This document shows, piece by piece, positions 25,773 through 32,048 of a stretch of DNA of 33,376 nucleotides. Position numbers and translations under genes: made by a program. The notes below the pieces were generated by a model that did not search any database, was not told the origin of the DNA, and saw nothing but the letters and a program-made list of their open reading frames with translations. The DNA lies in IMG/VR virus record IMGVR_UViG_3300037042_002495, positions 1-33,376 of that record. One strand, 5' to 3'. Position 1 is the first letter of the stretch. Each line of letters opens with the position of its first letter. The DNA is from a virus.

Positions 25773-25780
25773 ATAAATAT
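25773..25780 (-). promoter_or_regulatory. RTATTTAT late-promoter candidate for the gene at 25749
   Basis: ATATTTAT on the minus strand, 23 bases before the ATG at 25749, in the 45-base divergent gap. On the plus strand the same bases contain TATAAATA, 15 bases before the ATG at 25795, so it could serve either gene. Confidence 0.45.
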
Positions 25781-25794
25781 CTTATACAATTAAA

Positions 25795-26028
25795 ATGGAA
25801 GAACAAAAACTATTTGGAAAATTATTTAACACAATACCACTCCTAAATGAAAACCATTTAGATGTCCTACTACAAACAATGGATAAAGACACCTCAATAT
25901 ACGTTCTAATTCAGGCAGTTAAATACGCACATGAATCGGGAACATACTCTTTGGGTGAAACGGAAGTAATCTCAAAATGTGTTAGAACCTTATCAAAAAC
26001 AGAAGAACCCACCGAAGATGAAAACTAA
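25795..26028 (+). CDS. Small acidic unknown protein
   Basis: A 77-residue acidic, helical protein (MEEQKLFGKLFNTIPLLNEN; ends TEEPTEDEN). Divergent from the duplicated precursor gene and closed by a strong terminator 26028-26063, so it may be a single-gene transcript. No family recognised. Confidence 0.7.
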   Translation: MEEQKLFGKLFNTIPLLNENHLDVLLQTMDKDTSIYVLIQAVKYAHESGTYSLGETEVISKCVRTLSKTEEPTEDEN

Positions 26029-26063
26029 AAAAGTCGATGAGGTTTTATCTTCATCGACTTTTT
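26028..26063. terminator. Bidirectional terminator between convergent genes
   Basis: A 13-pair stem (AAAAAGTCGATGA with TCATCGACTTTTT) and a 10-base loop. T runs occur on both strands. It serves the gene ending at 26028 and probably also the minus-strand gene ending at 26092. Confidence 0.85.
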
Positions 26064-26091
26064 GGTTATTCGTTTTAATTATCTACGTAAT

Positions 26092-26685
26092 TTAATCTTC
26101 TGGATTGACCTCTTTTGTTGCAACTGATACGACAGGTGTTGTAGTTGCTGCTGGCGCCGCTGCCGCCGCTGCTGCCGCTGCCGCCGCTGCCGTTTCCTCA
26201 GTTCCTGACGGAGTTGTTGTGGCGATATTTGCTCCACCTAAAAGACTTATAATACCATTAAGAGTTAGTTTACCCATAACGCCATCAACACCATCTCCAC
26301 CCTTTCCTGTGTTACCTATATTAATCTTTTTTTCTTTTAACTTTTTTTGGATATCCATTACAAGTGGATTAGGCGCAGACTGAACAGGTTTTTGTACCTC
26401 AGGATTTGTGGAGGAGGGACAAGTATAAGGTTCTGTGACGGTTGAACCTTCCTTGGTCTTTTTACCATTACTATAATAGACATTGCCCTTAATTATGTAC
26501 ACGGTAGTCCCGTCTTCTAGTTTTTGTTTTTCTGCCCCCTGGAAATCTCTTATACATGGGTATTTTTCCCATTTTGCCTTATCGGCGTCTTCTTCTTCTT
26601 TAAGATATTGTCTTTTGGTCGCATCTTTATGAAGATTTAAAATTCTATTTGATTCTTCTTCATTTAAAAAATATAATTTTTTCAT
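26092..26685 (-). CDS. Peptidoglycan-binding-like protein with leader and poly-Ala tail
   Basis: A 197-residue protein. A leader of about 30 residues (MKKLYFLNEEESNRILNLHK, then QYLKEE) ends near L-K-E sites. YTCPSS marks the end of a short Cys-containing part (PCIRDF upstream). Residues 106-148 (NPLVMDIQKKLKEKKINIG, then GVDGVMGKLTLNGIISLL) fit the PG_binding_1 pattern of L-Q-x-x-L, D-G-x-x-G and T-x-x-A/G-I. A run of about 12 Ala and Thr/Pro follows, in GC-rich codons unlike the rest of the genome. It may bind cell wall at entry or lysis. Its late-type motif is 19 bases upstream. Confidence 0.7.
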   Translation of the reverse strand: MKKLYFLNEEESNRILNLHKDATKRQYLKEEEDADKAKWEKYPCIRDFQGAEKQKLEDGTTVYIIKGNVYYSNGKKTKEGSTVTEPYTCPSSTNPEVQKPVQSAPNPLVMDIQKKLKEKKINIGNTGKGGDGVDGVMGKLTLNGIISLLGGANIATTTPSGTEETAAAAAAAAAAAAPAATTTPVVSVATKEVNPED

Positions 26686-26704
26686 ACTTATTTCTGTTTA
26701 ATAT

Positions 26705-26712
26705 ATAAATAT
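26705..26712 (-). promoter_or_regulatory. RTATTTAT late-promoter candidate for the gene at 26685
   Basis: ATATTTAT on the minus strand, 19 bases before the ATG at 26685. Confidence 0.5.
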
Positions 26713-26731
26713 CTGTTTTTTAAAAAAAAAA

Positions 26732-26762
26732 TTTGTGGAATCAATATATTTGCTTATCTTTG
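26732..26762 (+). promoter_or_regulatory. Exact Bacteroidota-type promoter for the ncRNA
   Basis: TTTG at 26732-26735, a 19-base spacer, then TATCTTTG at 26755-26762. Both boxes match TTTG/TAnnTTTG fully. The start site is expected about 26767, exactly where the first hairpin of the RNA begins. Confidence 0.75.
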
Positions 26763-26766
26763 TAAT

Positions 26767-26880
26767 GTGATTAAGGGAAACAATTAAGATACAGTTAATC
26801 ACAACGGGTTAGAACGAAACAATCCTAACTTATCGGGTGGAATGGAAGACGATTCAGATACAACGTCCACCCCTTTTTTA
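26767..26880 (+). ncRNA. Putative structured small RNA with three hairpins
   Basis: There is no plausible gene on this strand, but an exact host-type promoter sits just upstream. The predicted RNA of about 113 bases has three stems. P1 is GTGATTAA (26767-26774) with TTAATCAC (26795-26802), eight pairs, loop 20. P2 is GGGTTAG (26806-26812) with CTAACTT (26825-26831), including two G-T pairs. P3 is GGGTGGA (26835-26841) with TCCACCC (26866-26872), followed by six T, so P3 is also the terminator. The T run overlaps the stop of the minus-strand gene at 26878, so a short antisense contact is possible. It is not tRNA-like. Function unknown. Confidence 0.65.
26835..26879 (+). terminator. Terminator of the small RNA
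   Basis: Seven-pair GC-rich stem (GGGTGGA with TCCACCC) with a 24-base loop, then six T at 26874-26879. Confidence 0.7.
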
Positions 26881-27294
26881 TCTCCACAAAACCAATTGAT
26901 TTTTACCAACTCTAAACGGATTACTTTCAGACTCTCTAAAGGCAGTACTAAATAATAATGTCCAACTTGAACCCCCATTATGTGTTGGTATAATTGGTAA
27001 AGCCAACTCCCACTTATTTGATTTAATCACAAAAGCGTCACCATCATTAATTTCACGGTAAACAATTCTTTCCGCAATCTCTCTAACAAATAAGGCAACA
27101 AATTCTTTTACCTCTAAATTAGTAATTTCTCGTTGGTTATACGTATCGTTTAATTCAGGTCTTGTTGACCTATCAGAAGAATGTGCCGTTCTAGAAACTT
27201 CAAAATTGAACTGAGTTTGTATCTCATGCACAATTTGAGCAATTCTCTTTTCTAATAATAGATTCTCCTTAATTAATTCTCTTAAATCATTCAT
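26878..27294 (-). CDS. Unknown protein with IKE-type leader
   Basis: A 138-residue protein. The start MNDLRELIKENLLLEKR resembles the processed leaders of neighbours (L-I-K-E). The body has HSSDRSTRPELNDTYN, EVKEFVALFVREIAER and DAFVIKSNKWELALPI, then FRVGKNQLVLW at the end. The H-x3-R-x3-R opening and closing strand recall small RelE-like or phage-specific folds, but I cannot assign a family. The late-type motif is only five bases upstream. It is convergent with the small RNA. Confidence 0.65.
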   Translation of the reverse strand: MNDLRELIKENLLLEKRIAQIVHEIQTQFNFEVSRTAHSSDRSTRPELNDTYNQREITNLEVKEFVALFVREIAERIVYREINDGDAFVIKSNKWELALPIIPTHNGGSSWTLLFSTAFRESESNPFRVGKNQLVLWR

Positions 27295-27299
27295 ATACT

Positions 27300-27307
27300 A
27301 TAAATAC
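27300..27307 (-). promoter_or_regulatory. RTATTTAT late-promoter candidate for the gene at 27294
   Basis: GTATTTAT on the minus strand, five bases before the ATG at 27294, implying a very short leader. Confidence 0.4.
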
Positions 27308-27393
27308 TTTTATCTAATGATTTAGAACTTTATTGGTGAAAATTTTAGAATATTGTCAAAATAAACCACAACAAAACCACACACAGTTACTAT

Positions 27394-28074
27394 TTATAGA
27401 ATCTTATTAGACTTTCGTATGTTTTCTTCCCCCCACATAGGTTGAAGATTATCCAATGACCAACATTTCATAAACTCCTCATCACCCATCTCCCGTATAT
27501 CAAATGATGTTATAGGTAACATATGGTCGACATGCCAAACCCCATAGTTATCCCAACTCATATCATCCTTAAATTGTAATTCTAAATGTGTTATTAGTTC
27601 TTCAGGTGTGTATTGTAATACGTCAAAGTAATGACCATATTTGTCCACATTACTTTCTTTTAATACGGTGTAGATTGCAGTCCTGAAATTACTGATTAAT
27701 TTATAGATGGGGTCTCTCGCTTTACGATTTCTTTCGTAATCACGTTTGGTTTTTCTAATCTTATCAATATTGTTTTTATGGTATTCTTTAATGTATTCTT
27801 TACGATGTTCTTTGTTTTGTTCGTACCAACTTTTAACATATTCTTTTACTGATTCTTTATTTTTTTCTCTCCATTTTTTATCAGAAACTTTTTTACCACC
27901 AATATTTCGTCTACCGGATGGCCCAAGAATAATACCATTACTTCTTAATGTGTTTAAAACAATTGTTTTATGTATTTTTAATTTTTCGCTAATAGTGGGG
28001 GAACCCAATAAATCTTCAGTATATAATTTTATAATTTCACTTATTTGTGACTCTGTTAATTCTATTTTTTTCAT
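27394..28074 (-). CDS. HNH endonuclease, probable homing type
   Basis: The frame is open to 28143, but the start at 28074 (MKKIELTESQISEIIKLY) is better: it follows the motif at 28081-28088, and a start at 28143 would lie in the capsid-gene terminator. The 226-residue product has a helix-turn-helix-like N-terminus (SPTISEKLKIHKTIVLNTL), a Lys/Tyr-rich repeat region (WYEQNKEHRKEYIKEY) and a C-terminal HNH site: WHVDHMLPITSF, then SLDNLQPMWGEENIRKSNK. It lies directly downstream of the capsid gene in the same direction, a common place for phage homing endonucleases. Confidence 0.85.
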   Translation of the reverse strand: MKKIELTESQISEIIKLYTEDLLGSPTISEKLKIHKTIVLNTLRSNGIILGPSGRRNIGGKKVSDKKWREKNKESVKEYVKSWYEQNKEHRKEYIKEYHKNNIDKIRKTKRDYERNRKARDPIYKLISNFRTAIYTVLKESNVDKYGHYFDVLQYTPEELITHLELQFKDDMSWDNYGVWHVDHMLPITSFDIREMGDEEFMKCWSLDNLQPMWGEENIRKSNKIL

Positions 28075-28080
28075 ACACAT

Positions 28081-28088
28081 ATAAATAT
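28081..28088 (-). promoter_or_regulatory. RTATTTAT late-promoter candidate for the HNH gene
   Basis: ATATTTAT on the minus strand, six bases before the ATG at 28074. Confidence 0.4.
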
Positions 28089-28130
28089 AACCAATTTGAC
28101 CAAAAAACATATAGTTAATGTAGTTACATA

Positions 28131-28158
28131 AAAAAAGGGACAATAAATTGTCCCTTTT
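28131..28158 (-). terminator. Terminator of the capsid operon
   Basis: A stem of up to 12 pairs (AAAAGGGACAAT with ATTGTCCCTTTT), followed on the minus strand by a run of seven T. It lies 23 bases after the capsid stop and before the HNH gene. Confidence 0.85.
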
Positions 28159-28181
28159 AGTGTTATTCTTTAAGATTTTGA

Positions 28182-30074
28182 TTATCTCAATTCTCTTAAA
28201 TCGAATGTTCTAACACCATCTACAGTAATTCTTCCGTAAAACCGGTTATTTACCATTTTTTTCGCGTATCTCGTCATTATTCCTTTAATCGGAGTAAAGT
28301 TGAACGGATTGTACATTGTAGGTGTTAATTGTAATGGTACGTATGGTGCGTAGATGTAACCTGTGTCTAACAATGATGTTCCTTTGTGTCCAATCAAAAC
28401 TTGGTTTGGTGGAAAGTAAGGGTCACGGTAAACTTGGTAACGACCAGCTAATGTACCAACTCTTTCAATACCCATGTTGTATTGGTCTTGTTCAGGAGAC
28501 GCGTTAGATACGTGGAAGTATTCTAAATCATCAAAAATCGCAGAAACTTCAGAAGAAACAACAATCCAGTTAGCTCCACCTCTTAAAGTAGATTTGTGAA
28601 TTTGTGCTGACAACTGATTAATCGCAGTGATTAATGTTTGGTTCCAGTCTTTTTGAGTGTAGTTAGTTGTAGCAGAAATTCTTCTCCAACCGTTGTAATC
28701 CCAACGTAAGTTCCATGCTGCACCTTTACGTAAATCTCTAAGGATTTCACGGTCGATTTCAGCCGCAACTTGTTCAGACAATAAAGCCGTTAATTCAGCT
28801 TCAGCGTCGATGTTGTGGAAAGCTGCAACGTCTTGAGCTAGCTCAGGAGACCATTGTGCTCTTAATTTTCTTTCAGTAACAGAAACTGTAACAGAATCTA
28901 ATTCAAAAGAAACTTCTCCGATTTTGTCTTCAAATTCCATTTCTTTGTAACGTCTGAATACCGCAGTAAATGCTTCAGGGTCAACGTTAGCTCCAAGAGT
29001 AGTTCCTGTGTAACCATCTAAAGTATCAGAACCGCAAGTAGGACATGCTGGACATGATAAGTCAACTTCTAAATAGATACAACCTGTTGGTGAACAGATG
29101 TCATTGTATCGACCACCATTACCATCAGATGGCCAAGTAGTTTGTGCCATATTGTTTAATCCTGATACAATTCCTTGACCGTATTGTTGAGTAACAACTC
29201 TGAACAATAATGATTTAGGGTCATGAGCAGAATCAAAAGCGTTTTGACATTGTGTTGATGCAGTACTTGCAGACCATGTAGAGTCAGTATAAGTACCGTT
29301 AGCAAAAATTCTTAAATCAGATAAAAAAGTTTCAGAATCATATTCGTTACCATCAGGTCCGATTAATTTTCCTGTGCCAACATTTGCAAATCCGCACATA
29401 GAGATAATTACTTTTCTAACATTTTGACTATCAAAATCACTTCCGTTAGAATTTGTTAATGCTCCGTTACTCCAAACTTGCATAGTTGTACCAACAGTAA
29501 CTGCTGACCATTGTCCTTTAGAGTAATCGAATAAACCTGGAGGGTCTAATTGTCCTTCATTTCCTTCGTAAAATAAATCGTAAAGATTTTTCTTACCGTA
29601 AGTTGATGCAGTACCATAACCTTCACCTGCTTGTGCCTCAGCCGCAGTTAAACCACCAACCGCTCCAACTGGACCGTAGTGTGCACCTGATTCACCATCG
29701 TAAGCGTTAGCTGGTGTTTGAGCAGTTCCTCCATCATACCCTTGAATTTTAGGTACGAAGTAGAACAATTTACCGATTGGTAAGTTCATAGCTTGTACAG
29801 AAACGATATCATTCGCTAATAATTTAGAGAATACACGTCTAACGATAGGGAATACAACAGTTTCAAATGAACCTGAAGAACCTTCTGAAGTAGCTTCGTT
29901 TATTAAGTGAGACGCTTGATTCTCATATAACTGAGCTACGTTCTCTTTTAGGTGACCTCTAAGGCCTTCTAGGAATCCTAATCTATCCCATTTGTTTATT
30001 GTGTCTTCTTTGATAACTTTAAGGTGTTTTAACCCGATGTTACCGACAAGACCTGATTCTAATAATGCTCCCAT
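28182..30074 (-). CDS. 23: Major capsid protein, T4 gp23-like
   Basis: A 630-residue protein; T4 gp23 has 521. Three stretches match gp23: residues 73-106 (VVFPIVRRVFSKL, then VQAMNLPIGKLFYF); 403-445 (KLRAQWSPELAQDVAAFHNI, then DAEAELTALLSEQ and IDREIL); and 575-600 (YAPYVPLQLTP and the following GIMTRYAKK). The maturation site is probably after Glu60 (HLINE/ATSEGSS), close to T4 Glu65 (LTE/A). The region between about 110 and 375 is some 120 residues longer than in T4 and holds a Cys cluster (CSPTGC at 327-332, CPACPTC at 341-347). It forms the hexamers of the head shell. Terminator follows at 28131. Confidence 0.95.
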   Translation of the reverse strand: MGALLESGLVGNIGLKHLKVIKEDTINKWDRLGFLEGLRGHLKENVAQLYENQASHLINEATSEGSSGSFETVVFPIVRRVFSKLLANDIVSVQAMNLPIGKLFYFVPKIQGYDGGTAQTPANAYDGESGAHYGPVGAVGGLTAAEAQAGEGYGTASTYGKKNLYDLFYEGNEGQLDPPGLFDYSKGQWSAVTVGTTMQVWSNGALTNSNGSDFDSQNVRKVIISMCGFANVGTGKLIGPDGNEYDSETFLSDLRIFANGTYTDSTWSASTASTQCQNAFDSAHDPKSLLFRVVTQQYGQGIVSGLNNMAQTTWPSDGNGGRYNDICSPTGCIYLEVDLSCPACPTCGSDTLDGYTGTTLGANVDPEAFTAVFRRYKEMEFEDKIGEVSFELDSVTVSVTERKLRAQWSPELAQDVAAFHNIDAEAELTALLSEQVAAEIDREILRDLRKGAAWNLRWDYNGWRRISATTNYTQKDWNQTLITAINQLSAQIHKSTLRGGANWIVVSSEVSAIFDDLEYFHVSNASPEQDQYNMGIERVGTLAGRYQVYRDPYFPPNQVLIGHKGTSLLDTGYIYAPYVPLQLTPTMYNPFNFTPIKGIMTRYAKKMVNNRFYGRITVDGVRTFDLRELR

Positions 30075-30119
30075 TTTAGTATTTGTTTTTGTTTTTTTTG
30101 TTTAGTTTATTTTTATTTT

Positions 30120-31655
30120 TTATTTCATTTTAGACATTAAGTCTTTCATTCTAAGGAATTGAGGATTTTCATAAGTTTTGTTCTCAATTAAGTTAATCGC
30201 TGAACCTGTCGTTGGAGTGTTTTCAATTTTACGCTCAAATGATTCATTCATTGATTGACTTGTTGTAGGTGAAAGTTCGTCTTTAATTGTTTTGTACAAT
30301 CCTTTAGATTCTTTGATTGATTCTACACCATCAAATCTTCTTAATATATTGATTTTTTCTTGTTTTGATGTTGAGTGTTCGGTAAACAAACGTGTAGCGT
30401 ATGCTAAGTTTGAATTAAATACTGCAACCTCAGTCAATTTATTTCTGAAGATGTTTAATGCTTTTCTGTATTCTTCATTTTTTTCTCTAAGAACTTGTAC
30501 TTCTCTTGTGTCGTTTTCTTTAAGTGCCATGTTGAAAGCTGAATGAGCTCTTGGTTTTGGTAAACCGCCTTTTCTACCTGCTCTACTACCTGCACCTAAT
30601 GTACGTACACCTTCTTTGGTTTCTGCTTTTTTGACCATCTTGTTTTTTCCAAGTTTGTCACCTAAGTTTTCACCTGCCTTATATTCAAATTTTGCTTTAC
30701 CCGTACCAACTGCTCTAGGACCTTGTTTCATTTTTGTTTTGAAACCTGTTCCTTGATTTGGATTTTTAGAGTAAACTTTTACGTTAGGTTTTCCCATTCC
30801 GACTCCTTTTGGTTTGATAGTTTTCTTACCTGATTTAGATTCGTACATGTTGTTTTCCATGAATTCATCATCTTCCATGTCTTCTTCGTCCTCATCAAAT
30901 TCGATTTCGTAAACGATATCATCTTCAGAAGTTAAGTCAGTATTAACATCACCAGTGGTCATGTCACCTTCCATGTCATCTTCCATGTCATCTTCTTCCA
31001 TGAATTCATCTTCCATGTCATCTTCCATGTCATCCTCACCAAAAACTTTTTCAACGATGTCATCGATATTAGAATGAGATTCGGAAAACTCATCGTATTC
31101 TTCTTCTTCATCTTCATCATCGCCATACATGTCGTCCATTCCTTCTCCAACAATCATATATTCTTTGTTTGATTGAGTATCCTTAAGATTAATATTACCG
31201 CCAGCGTCTTTCGTTACTACGATATTATCATCAGGTCCCATCAATTGGAATACACGAAGAACTTCTTCGTCTGATTTTTTTGTTAAGTCAATAGGTTCTT
31301 CCATGTCATCATCTGCCATATCGTCTTCCATGTCATCATCTGCCATATCGTCTTCCATGTCATCATCTGCCATATCGTCTTCCATGTCATCGTCTGCCAT
31401 ATCATCTTCCATGTCATCATCTTCCATGTCTGTATCTTGGTTATCAGCACCTATATCCATGTTATCCATGTCTACAACTGCATCGTCTTCAACCTCGTCA
31501 TCTGATTCTTGTTCAAATAGAGATTCTTTTACCAATTCTTTGATTTCTTGCGACATTGTTGAAGCAAGTATTCCTTTTGCGTTTTCAGCAACCGCTTCTT
31601 CCAAATTTTTCATTTGAATGATTGCCTCTTCTACTAATGATTTTTCTTTTGCCAT
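30120..31655 (-). CDS. 22: Prohead core scaffold protein, gp22-like
   Basis: A 511-residue, very acidic protein between protease and capsid genes, as in T4. N-terminus MAKEKSLVEEAIIQMKNLEE is helical, with L-F-E/Q near residue 49 as a possible protease site. Residues 75-120 are tandem nine-residue acidic repeats (DDMEDDMAD). Residues 205-270 are more Asp/Glu/Met-rich sequence, and 275-375 is basic. The C-terminal domain NKLTEVAVFNSNLAYATRLF, then KINILRRFDGVES fits gp22 (A-V-F-N-x-N-L-A and the following F-D). It should build the prohead core and be cut up by the gene 21 protease. Confidence 0.85.
   Translation of the reverse strand: MAKEKSLVEEAIIQMKNLEEAVAENAKGILASTMSQEIKELVKESLFEQESDDEVEDDAVVDMDNMDIGADNQDTDMEDDDMEDDMADDDMEDDMADDDMEDDMADDDMEDDMADDDMEEPIDLTKKSDEEVLRVFQLMGPDDNIVVTKDAGGNINLKDTQSNKEYMIVGEGMDDMYGDDEDEEEEYDEFSESHSNIDDIVEKVFGEDDMEDDMEDEFMEEDDMEDDMEGDMTTGDVNTDLTSEDDIVYEIEFDEDEEDMEDDEFMENNMYESKSGKKTIKPKGVGMGKPNVKVYSKNPNQGTGFKTKMKQGPRAVGTGKAKFEYKAGENLGDKLGKNKMVKKAETKEGVRTLGAGSRAGRKGGLPKPRAHSAFNMALKENDTREVQVLREKNEEYRKALNIFRNKLTEVAVFNSNLAYATRLFTEHSTSKQEKINILRRFDGVESIKESKGLYKTIKDELSPTTSQSMNESFERKIENTPTTGSAINLIENKTYENPQFLRMKDLMSKMK
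30970..31033 (-). repeat. 12-base acidic repeats in the scaffold gene
   Basis: Copies of TTCCATGTCATC (plus-strand reading), coding D-D-M-E, with small interruptions. Same unit as the core of the 27-base repeat at 31299-31421. Confidence 0.7.
31299..31421 (-). repeat. 27-base tandem repeat in the scaffold gene
   Basis: Four full copies (31299-31325, 31326-31352, 31353-31379, 31380-31406) and a partial fifth, coding the nine-residue acidic unit DDMEDDMAD. The first three copies are identical; the fourth has two changes. The in-frame period means slippage changes only length. Confidence 0.9.
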
Positions 31656-31676
31656 TGTGAGTTTTATATTTTTAAT

Positions 31677-31684
31677 ATAAATAT
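31677..31684 (-). promoter_or_regulatory. RTATTTAT late-promoter candidate for the scaffold/capsid operon
   Basis: ATATTTAT on the minus strand, 21 bases before the ATG at 31655. Confidence 0.5.
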
Positions 31685-31741
31685 ACCCAACTGTGAAAAA
31701 AGTTTACTTTACTTCAATAACAATTAGTTTATTTATCCCTA

Positions 31742-31749
31742 ATAAATAT
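31742..31749 (-). promoter_or_regulatory. Second RTATTTAT motif before the scaffold gene
   Basis: ATATTTAT on the minus strand, 86 bases before the ATG at 31655 and just after the terminator at 31771-31797. It may give a second start for the scaffold/capsid transcript. Confidence 0.4.
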
Positions 31750-31770
31750 CTCCCATTTAACAAAAAATAA

Positions 31771-31797
31771 AAAAGGAGGCCTTTTGGGTCTCCTTTT
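31771..31797 (-). terminator. Terminator between the protease group and the scaffold gene
   Basis: Stem AAAAGGAG (31771-31778) with CTCCTTTT (31790-31797), extended by inner G-C pairs, and a long T-rich run on the minus strand. It separates the protease transcript from the scaffold/capsid transcript. Confidence 0.8.
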
Positions 31798-31818
31798 AAT
31801 TTATTATTGAAATTTAAT

Positions 31819-32034
31819 TTACTCTATCACTTCATTAATTTTACTTTCAACAATTGCCGTAATTCTCCAATCTTGGGTATACGTCTCGAAAATCTTAGTT
31901 ATTTTTGCCTCAACATCAGTTGGTGTGAATCCTTTTACTAATTTTTCTTCTTTTACTTTTTTTACTTTCCCTGATTCTGAATCAACTGAATCGGTTGTAA
32001 TTTTTGCTACGAAATAAATTTCTCCTTGTTCCAT
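31819..32034 (-). CDS. Small DUF4494-like protein
   Basis: A 71-residue protein. EQGEIYFVAKITTDSVDSES, then KVKKVKEEKLVKGFTPTDVEAKI follows the pattern of the Bacteroidota DUF4494 family (x-K-I-x-Y, K-K-V-x-E-x-Y-L-V-x-A-x-S-F-T-E-A-E). It ends IVESKINEVIE. DUF4494 has no known function. It lies 14 bases after the protease stop in the same operon, so it may help head assembly or simply ride along. Confidence 0.6.
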   Translation of the reverse strand: MEQGEIYFVAKITTDSVDSESGKVKKVKEEKLVKGFTPTDVEAKITKIFETYTQDWRITAIVESKINEVIE

Positions 32035-32048
32035 GTTTAATAATTTTT

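Noticed and set aside
25772-25779. TATAAATA, the T4 late box, in plus orientation before the gene at 25795.
   Set aside because: It is the reverse of the minus-strand RTATTTAT copy for 25749. Most other late-type starts in the window lack TATAAATA in sense, so it is not used as the consensus.
26105-26383. An Ala-rich open frame on the plus strand opposite the peptidoglycan-binding-like gene.
   Set aside because: The GC-rich GCN run codes for Ala in this frame too by chance. The minus strand has the recognisable domain and promoter motif.
26767-26840. A possible tRNA or tmRNA-like gene.
   Set aside because: The stems do not form a cloverleaf, there is no T-arm sequence and no CCA or anticodon arm of correct size.
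26842-26955. A short frame starting at an ATG inside the small RNA (MEDDSDTTSTPFL).
   Set aside because: It runs through the terminator and into the opposite gene, has no homology cue and would need readthrough.
27308-27393. A possible terminator or RNA between the HNH gene and the gene at 27294.
   Set aside because: No stable hairpin with a T run was found; nothing supportable.
28075-28143. A 23-residue N-terminal extension of the HNH gene.
   Set aside because: The earlier start lies in the capsid-operon terminator and before the promoter motif; the internal ATG at 28074 fits the family start.
31303-31617. A Ser/Met-rich open frame on the plus strand, opposite the scaffold gene.
   Set aside because: It is the mirror of the 27-base acidic repeat; the repeated SSAISSSM pattern comes only from the repeat, and the minus-strand gene is clearly real.
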